Of a DNA stretch of 9,552 nt, positions 5,398 to 9,552 are shown in pieces. Position numbers and translations under genes: made by a program. A model generated the notes under the pieces. The model was given only the letters and a program-made list of their open reading frames with translations. It did no database searches and was not told the origin of the DNA. Location of the stretch: contig JAGFVZ010000035.1 in assembly GCA_017640265.1 (NCBI GenBank), forward strand, positions 1-9,552, read 5' to 3'. The stretch is from Anoxypelagibacter denitrificans. Its GTDB lineage: Bacteria > Pseudomonadota > Alphaproteobacteria > Pelagibacterales > Pelagibacteraceae. How positions within the stretch are numbered: the stretch's first letter is position 1; each line of letters opens with the position of its first letter.

Positions 5398-6408
5398 TTA
5401 GAATGCAACTGATAATGAAACAGTTGTTTCATCTTGACTTCTTCCAGAAGTGTAAGAACAGTTACTGCAGTCTGAATCAGAAACGCCTATAGTCATACCG
5501 CCCATAGAATAAGCAAGACTAAAGTTATCCCATTCTTGTTCTATATGGCTTTGCCCACTACCACCAGCCGTTATTAACGATACGGTGTTGTTATAAGCAA
5601 CAGATAAATCATCGCTTACCGCATATGAAATACCCATGTAAGTATTCTTATAAGAATTACCGCCTAAGCCTGTATCGCCTACAGCACCAACTTGGTACCC
5701 TACTGTTACAGGTCCGTAAGCATACGTAGCGTATGCAGTACCAGATTCTTGAGTGTCACCACTTATTTGAGCTTGAGCGTAATCGTAGTTCTTTTTAGAA
5801 TAACCAGCTCCAACACTTAGACCTTCTACTCCAGGAACAGCTCCTGTTAGAGTAATGTCATGAGAGTCTTTAGCAGAACCCGCATTATGACCACTTGGTC
5901 CGCCGTCTCCAGTAGCATCACCTGTACCGTGTTTAGGAACGTAGTTGTAATCTAGCTTAATGCCAGAACCCAGTACATCCGATAAAGTATATCGAATACC
6001 GAAAGAACCATTGTCACCACTTACGTCTGTAATTGAACCAACAGCACCTTCCGCATCGTTGAACGCGGTTGGCATTTTGTTGTCAATACCATCTAATGGT
6101 GAACCAGTTGATTGCATTGCAATAGTTCCGCCTAGTATGTTTCCAAATTCTAAAGCAGAGTCATTAGCCAAGGCCGTGTCAGTTGCTGTGTTCGTGTACG
6201 TAACCGTAACTCCATTATCAAGTTCTCCAGATCCCTTGAAGGTTAGCTCATTGTTTTGACCTAAAGGGTTACCAGTAGTGTGTTTACCACTACCTTTTGT
6301 ATAGGATACTTCCATACTACCAGATACAGATATAGCCCCTGCGTGCGCAGACGTCATAGCCAATGCTCCTGCTAATGCGGATAATCCTATTTTTTTAATA
6401 TTTGTCAT
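5398..6408 (-). CDS. Outer-membrane porin
   Basis: This 336-residue general porin is predicted to form a beta-barrel diffusion channel in the outer membrane. An N-terminal signal peptide is clear: NIKKIG, a hydrophobic SALAGALAM core, then SAHA with likely cleavage after Ala23. The mature part starts AISVSGSMEVSY and consists of alternating short amphipathic strands and Gly/Ser/Asn/Asp-rich loops, for example LTFKGSGELDNGVTVTYT. It ends in the aromatic residue typical of outer-membrane proteins (VSLSVAF). Cysteines occur only as a C-x-x-C pair (Cys314, Cys317) in a late loop. The mature protein is acidic and its coding sequence is visibly richer in G+C than its neighbours, consistent with codon selection for high expression. 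An AAGGAG Shine-Dalgarno six bases before the ATG is the strongest in the window. It is monocistronic, bounded by its own 5' region and the bidirectional terminator. Substrate is unknown. Confidence 0.92.
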   Translation of the reverse strand: MTNIKKIGLSALAGALAMTSAHAGAISVSGSMEVSYTKGSGKHTTGNPLGQNNELTFKGSGELDNGVTVTYTNTATDTALANDSALEFGNILGGTIAMQSTGSPLDGIDNKMPTAFNDAEGAVGSITDVSGDNGSFGIRYTLSDVLGSGIKLDYNYVPKHGTGDATGDGGPSGHNAGSAKDSHDITLTGAVPGVEGLSVGAGYSKKNYDYAQAQISGDTQESGTAYATYAYGPVTVGYQVGAVGDTGLGGNSYKNTYMGISYAVSDDLSVAYNNTVSLITAGGSGQSHIEQEWDNFSLAYSMGGMTIGVSDSDCSNCSYTSGRSQDETTVSLSVAF

Positions 6409-6414
6409 GTTTAT

Positions 6415-6420
6415 CTCCTT
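6415..6420 (-). promoter_or_regulatory. Strong Shine-Dalgarno of the porin
   Basis: Reading on the minus strand, AAGGAG is followed by six bases and then the porin ATG. Most other starts in the window show no comparable site, which suggests this gene is translated at a high rate. Confidence 0.9.
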
Positions 6421-6426
6421 AATTAT

Positions 6427-6444
6427 TGTTTATTTGAATAAACA
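6427..6444. repeat. Perfect inverted repeat in the porin leader
   Basis: TGTTTATT-TG-AATAAACA is a perfect 8+8 bp inverted repeat with a 2-base centre, lying 19-36 bases upstream of the porin ATG, just before the Shine-Dalgarno. It is too AU-rich and tight-looped for a stable hairpin, so a dimeric protein operator is more likely than an RNA element. One arm (TGTTTATT) recurs at 6562-6569, next to the putative -10 of the divergent lipoprotein gene. Confidence 0.5.
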
Positions 6445-6569
6445 GGGCAAAACTAATGAAAATCTTAATGTTTTTCCTTATAAATTAAATAATTTTAGTG
6501 TTTTTTTATCTAGATGTTGTAAAAATACCACAGGTAAATATCATTTTCTAGGCTTTTTTACTGTTTATT

Positions 6570-6575
6570 TATACT
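6570..6575 (+). promoter_or_regulatory. Possible -10 element of the DUF3576-leuS operon
   Basis: TATACT matches the sigma70 -10 consensus at four or more positions. It would place a transcription start about 12 bases before the ATG at 6595, giving a very short leader. No TTGACA-like -35 is found at the right distance, so this is tentative. Confidence 0.35.
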
Positions 6576-6594
6576 CTATGCATTAATAAAAAAT

Positions 6595-7128
6595 ATGTCA
6601 AATTTACCAAATATTTTAAAAAAGATTATACCAGCATTTTTAGTTTTGCTAATTTTATCTTCTTGTGGCGGCTTTAAACTTCCTAAGCCTGGCGATGCAA
6701 GAAAAACACCCGCTTCAGGAAAAGAACGGGCATTAAAAAATCTTGAAGAAGGACGAGGGATATCTATAGGGGGAGTCTTTAATAAGAAAACAACTTATCA
6801 ATTTAGTACCTCGAATCCTATGTGGCGAGCTACATTTGATGTAATCGACTTTATGCCTCTGGTCACAGTGGATTATGCCGGCGGCATGATAATTACAGAT
6901 TGGTATGCGGATTCAAATACCACAAATGATTCCCTTAAATTTACTATTAGATTTTTATCCAATGAAATTCGTGCTGATAGTTTAAAAATAATCATTCACA
7001 AAAAAACTTGTAAAACACAATCTAATTGCATTGTGAAAAAAATTGCATCTAAACTTGAAGATACAATTAGGTCACAAATAATGACTAAGGCCGCAGCTCT
7101 AGAGACAGCTAGTAAAAAGAAAAAATAA
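6595..7128 (+). CDS. DUF3576 domain lipoprotein
   Basis: This 177-residue protein has a lipoprotein signal: basic N-terminus (LKK), hydrophobic IIPAFLVLLI, and the lipobox LSSC with lipidated Cys24. Asp is not at +2, so export to the outer membrane is the default expectation. The domain matches the alphaproteobacterial DUF3576 family as recalled: NPMWRATFDVIDFMPLVTVDYAGGMIITDWY, here residues about 74-104, followed by LKFTIRFLSNEIRADSLKIIIHKK. Two further cysteines occur in CKTQSNC (139-145). The C-terminus is lysine-rich. The function of the family is unknown; its place beside leuS and, in many alphaproteobacteria, the LPS-assembly gene lptE suggests an envelope-assembly role (inference). 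No Shine-Dalgarno is seen. leuS follows after 14 bases and is probably cotranscribed. Confidence 0.9.
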   Translation: MSNLPNILKKIIPAFLVLLILSSCGGFKLPKPGDARKTPASGKERALKNLEEGRGISIGGVFNKKTTYQFSTSNPMWRATFDVIDFMPLVTVDYAGGMIITDWYADSNTTNDSLKFTIRFLSNEIRADSLKIIIHKKTCKTQSNCIVKKIASKLEDTIRSQIMTKAAALETASKKKK

Positions 7129-7142
7129 AATTTTATTATTTA

Positions 7143-9552
7143 ATGGATAGAGTTAATATAAAAGAAATTGATAAAAAGTGGCAAAATTTCTGGCTCAAAA
7201 AAAAGAACATTTTTAAAAATACTAATAAGAAAAAAAAATTTTATTGTCTAGAAATGTTTCCTTATCCTTCGGGAAAGATTCATATGGGTCACGTTAGAAA
7301 TTACACAATTGGAGATGTAATTGCTAGATACAAGATGATGAATGGTTTTAATGTATTGCATCCAATGGGTTGGGATTCGTTTGGTATGCCAGCAGAAAAT
7401 GCAGCGAGGGAGAATAATTTAAATCCAAGAGATTGGACCAAAAAAAACATTGCAACAATGAGACAACAATTGCAATTACTTGGTTTGTCAATTGATTGGG
7501 ATTTAGAAATTTCTACTTGCGATGAAGAATATTATAAACACCAACAAGAACTTTTTATTGATTTTTTCAAAAAAGGATTAGTCATTAGAAAAGAAACTTA
7601 CGTTAACTGGGATCCGGTTGATAAAACTGTTTTGGCAAATGAACAAGTTATTAATGGAAGGGGCTGGCGATCAAATGCAATTGTTGAAAGAAAAAAATTA
7701 TCGCAATGGTTTTTTAATATTTCAAAATTTTCTAATGAGTTATTAAATGATTTAGAAAATCTTACTGAATGGCCAGAAAAAGTAAAATTAATGCAAAAAA
7801 ATTGGATTGGAAAGTCTTTGGGTTGCGAAATTGATTTTAAAATTTCAAAAAAAAAGAAAAACTTGAAAGTTTTTACTACTAGGCCAGATACTATATTTGG
7901 CGCCACTTTTTTAGCAATTTCAGCAGACCATCCTTTCTGTAAAGACTTTGAAAATCAACCAAAATTTTTAGAATTTAAAAAAAAATGTTCACAAGTAGGA
8001 ACAACAGAGGAGGCAATTGCCAATGCGGAAAAAATAGGCTTTGATACAAATTTCAAAGCTCAACATCCTTTTATTAAAGATAAAAAAATACCTATTTATG
8101 TAGCAAATTTCATTTTAATGGATTATGGAACGGGAGCTGTTTTTGGTTGCCCTGCTCACGACCAAAGAGATTTTGATTTTGCAAAAAAATATAATCTTGA
8201 AATATTACAAGTAGTTAAACCCATAGATGGCTCTGAAGAAAAAATAACTAAGGCTTATACTGATGATGGGTATTTAATTAATTCAGAATTTTTAAATAAA
8301 TTAACTGTTTCAGAGGCTAAGGATAAAATCATAAAAGAAATTCAAAAAAGGAAGATTGGAAAAAAGAAAATATCTTTTAGATTAAAGGATTGGGGAATTT
8401 CTAGACAAAGATATTGGGGATGCCCTATACCTATGATTTATTTAAAAAATGGTAAAGTTATTCCTGTAGACAAAAGTGAATTACCTATAAAATTACCAAA
8501 AGATATAAATTTAAAATCTAAAGGCAATCCTCTTGAAAATCACCCTACTTGGAAAAAAACAAAGTGTAAAAAAACTGGAGAAAATGCACTTAGGGAAACT
8601 GACACTTTAGACACTTTTGTTGACTCCTCTTGGTATTTCATAAGATTTTGTTCGCCCAAGCTAAAGGATAAACCTTTTGATAAAAAAGCATTTAGCTACT
8701 GGATGCCAGTTGATCAATATATTGGAGGTGTTGAACACGCTATTTTACATTTATTATATTCAAGATTTTTCATGAGGGCGATTAAACTCAATGATAATAA
8801 AATTAAAATTAAAGAGCCTTTTAAGGGACTTTTCACACAAGGAATGGTCTGCCATGAAACTTATAAAAACGAAAAAGGACATTGGTTAAGCCCAGAAGAA
8901 GTTGAGAAAATGAAGGATGATGGATGTCATAGTAAAATTGATAATTCAAAAGTTATTGTTGGACCATCTGAAGCAATGGCCAAATCAAAAAAAAATATTA
9001 TCGATCCTGAAGGCATGATTAAGATTTATGGTGCAGACGCTATAAGATGGTTTATGCTCTCTGATAGCCCCCCGGATAGAGATATTCAGTGGTCTAATGA
9101 GGGAGTCTCGGCATCATATAAATTTATTCAAAGAATATGGAATCTTAATCTAAAAATTTTAGAGAAAAAAGATGAGACTATATCTGCTTCTGAGGAAAAA
9201 AAGTTTCTTATAAAATTTAATAAATATTTATTCAAGATTTCAAATTTAATTGAAAAATTTCACCTAAATGTAGCAGTAGCCAATATATATGAAATAACAC
9301 ATCTTTTAGAAGAAAGTTTATTAAAAAATATAGGTAAAAAGTGTTTGCTTGATACTCAATCAAAAATTATGAAAATAATGATGCCGTTTATGCCTCATTT
9401 ATCATGTGAGTGTTTATCTAAATTAGAAGGCAAAGATTTTTATGGAAAAATAGAATGGCCAAAAGTAAATAAATCTTTTTTAACTGACGAAGAAATTATA
9501 ATTGTTATACAGATTAATGGAAAAAAAAGAGGTTTAATATCAACAAAAAAAG
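7143..9552 (+). CDS. leuS: Leucyl-tRNA synthetase (3' end outside window)
   Basis: The first 803 codons of the class I synthetase that charges tRNA-Leu are open without interruption; roughly 40-60 C-terminal residues are missing at the right edge. The active-site HIGH motif is HMGH (residues 47-50) within YPSGKIHMGHVRNYTIGD, followed by HPMGWDSFGMPAENAA. The CP1 editing domain contains TTRPDTIFGATF (245-256) and GTGAVFGCPAHDQRDFDFA, including the Asp needed for hydrolysis of mischarged tRNA. RETDTLDTFVDSSWYF and GGVEHAILHLLYSRFF are typical LeuRS segments. The KMSKS loop reads AMAKS (611-615): the second Lys and the last Ser are kept, while the first Lys and the middle Ser are Ala. The C-terminal portion has QINGKKRG, matching the start of the tRNA-binding tail. 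ATG at 7143 gives the normal N-terminus. lptE and holA often follow in alphaproteobacteria, but this cannot be checked here. Confidence 0.97.
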   Translation, partial: MDRVNIKEIDKKWQNFWLKKKNIFKNTNKKKKFYCLEMFPYPSGKIHMGHVRNYTIGDVIARYKMMNGFNVLHPMGWDSFGMPAENAARENNLNPRDWTKKNIATMRQQLQLLGLSIDWDLEISTCDEEYYKHQQELFIDFFKKGLVIRKETYVNWDPVDKTVLANEQVINGRGWRSNAIVERKKLSQWFFNISKFSNELLNDLENLTEWPEKVKLMQKNWIGKSLGCEIDFKISKKKKNLKVFTTRPDTIFGATFLAISADHPFCKDFENQPKFLEFKKKCSQVGTTEEAIANAEKIGFDTNFKAQHPFIKDKKIPIYVANFILMDYGTGAVFGCPAHDQRDFDFAKKYNLEILQVVKPIDGSEEKITKAYTDDGYLINSEFLNKLTVSEAKDKIIKEIQKRKIGKKKISFRLKDWGISRQRYWGCPIPMIYLKNGKVIPVDKSELPIKLPKDINLKSKGNPLENHPTWKKTKCKKTGENALRETDTLDTFVDSSWYFIRFCSPKLKDKPFDKKAFSYWMPVDQYIGGVEHAILHLLYSRFFMRAIKLNDNKIKIKEPFKGLFTQGMVCHETYKNEKGHWLSPEEVEKMKDDGCHSKIDNSKVIVGPSEAMAKSKKNIIDPEGMIKIYGADAIRWFMLSDSPPDRDIQWSNEGVSASYKFIQRIWNLNLKILEKKDETISASEEKKFLIKFNKYLFKISNLIEKFHLNVAVANIYEITHLLEESLLKNIGKKCLLDTQSKIMKIMMPFMPHLSCECLSKLEGKDFYGKIEWPKVNKSFLTDEEIIIVIQINGKKRGLISTKK

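Larger units (their letters stand above)
6409..6594. promoter_or_regulatory. Divergent control region between porin and lipoprotein-leuS
   Basis: This 186-base AT-rich spacer is the only sizeable non-coding stretch in the window and must hold the porin promoter (minus strand). No consensus -35/-10 pair stands out for the porin; TATAAG read on the minus strand about 65-70 bases before the ATG is a weak -10 candidate. No small gene with a credible start was found on either strand. The inverted repeat at 6427-6444, its half-copy at 6562-6569, and a short TACC-ACA-GGTA repeat at 6526-6536 are the only structured elements seen. Confidence 0.6.

Noticed and set aside
5960..6259. Plus-strand open frame of 99 codons inside the porin gene
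   Set aside because: It is antisense to strongly conserved barrel sequence; its Pro/Ser-rich product mirrors the Gly/Thr-rich porin codons.
3661..6583. Hexamer ATGCAT at all three divergent junctions (3661, 4805, 6578) as a shared regulatory motif
   Set aside because: At about 30% G+C roughly three copies are expected by chance in 9.5 kb, and two of them simply contain start codons. The plus-strand ATGs at 4805 and 6578 lead to stops within a few codons.
7124..7137. 14-bp palindrome AATAAAATTTTATT across the lipoprotein stop codon as a terminator
   Set aside because: It is purely A/T with no loop and no following T tract, and leuS starts 6 bases later; chance is likely in such AT-rich sequence.
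7598..7906. Minus-strand open frame of 102 codons inside leuS
   Set aside because: It is a shadow of the leuS reading frame, Phe/Ser-rich with no recognisable domain.
1..9552. CRISPR array, insertion sequence, tRNA, rRNA or prophage elements
   Set aside because: No direct repeats with spacers, no transposase or integrase motifs, and no tRNA-like cloverleaf were noticed on reading either strand; a covariance-model search was not possible.

Overview
The window looks like a piece of a streamlined, AT-rich (about 30% G+C by eye) marine alphaproteobacterial genome, most likely Pelagibacterales (SAR11) or a close relative. The reasons are the Lys/Asn/Ile-rich proteins, the order dnaJ-dapB-nth-PfkB kinase, the DUF3576 lipoprotein directly before leuS, a single abundant-type porin, and extreme gene packing. 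TGA is used as an ordinary stop, so the code is standard. The taxonomy is an inference from gene content, not from a marker search.

Layout. (1) 1-2931, plus strand: the end of dnaJ, then dapB, nth and a PfkB/adenosine-kinase-like sugar kinase, chained by 4-, 4- and 1-base overlaps as one operon. (2) 2918-3666, minus strand: a response-regulator-like protein with a degenerate receiver domain, followed by a 38-codon gene for an ArfA-like ribosome-rescue factor that starts with TTG inside the regulator's stop (TTGA). (3) 3661-4149, plus strand: a small YkuD (L,D-transpeptidase-fold) protein, head to head with the regulator. (4) 4142-4810, minus strand: YggS/PLPBP. (5) 4809-5384, plus strand: a divergent ThiE/TenI-like protein, head to head with YggS. 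(6) 5398-6408, minus strand: a porin with signal peptide and strong Shine-Dalgarno. (7) 6595-9552, plus strand: a DUF3576 lipoprotein followed by leucyl-tRNA synthetase, which runs off the right edge.

Once the small ArfA-like gene is recognised, every base from 1 to 5384 is coding on one strand or the other. Both divergent junctions in that stretch have overlapping start codons, so their promoters must lie inside the opposite gene. The only real control regions visible are a bidirectional hairpin terminator at the thiE/porin junction, built into the last codons of the ThiE-like gene, and the 186-base divergent spacer 6409-6594 between porin and lipoprotein. That spacer carries a perfect 8+8 inverted repeat in the porin leader.

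Functionally most of the window is housekeeping: protein folding, lysine/diaminopimelate synthesis, base-excision repair, nucleoside or sugar phosphorylation, PLP homeostasis, thiamine metabolism, envelope and tRNA charging. The items that deserve a second look are the ArfA-like gene, the receiver-dead regulator it is coupled to, the degenerate ThiE-like active site, and the altered KMSKS loop of LeuRS.
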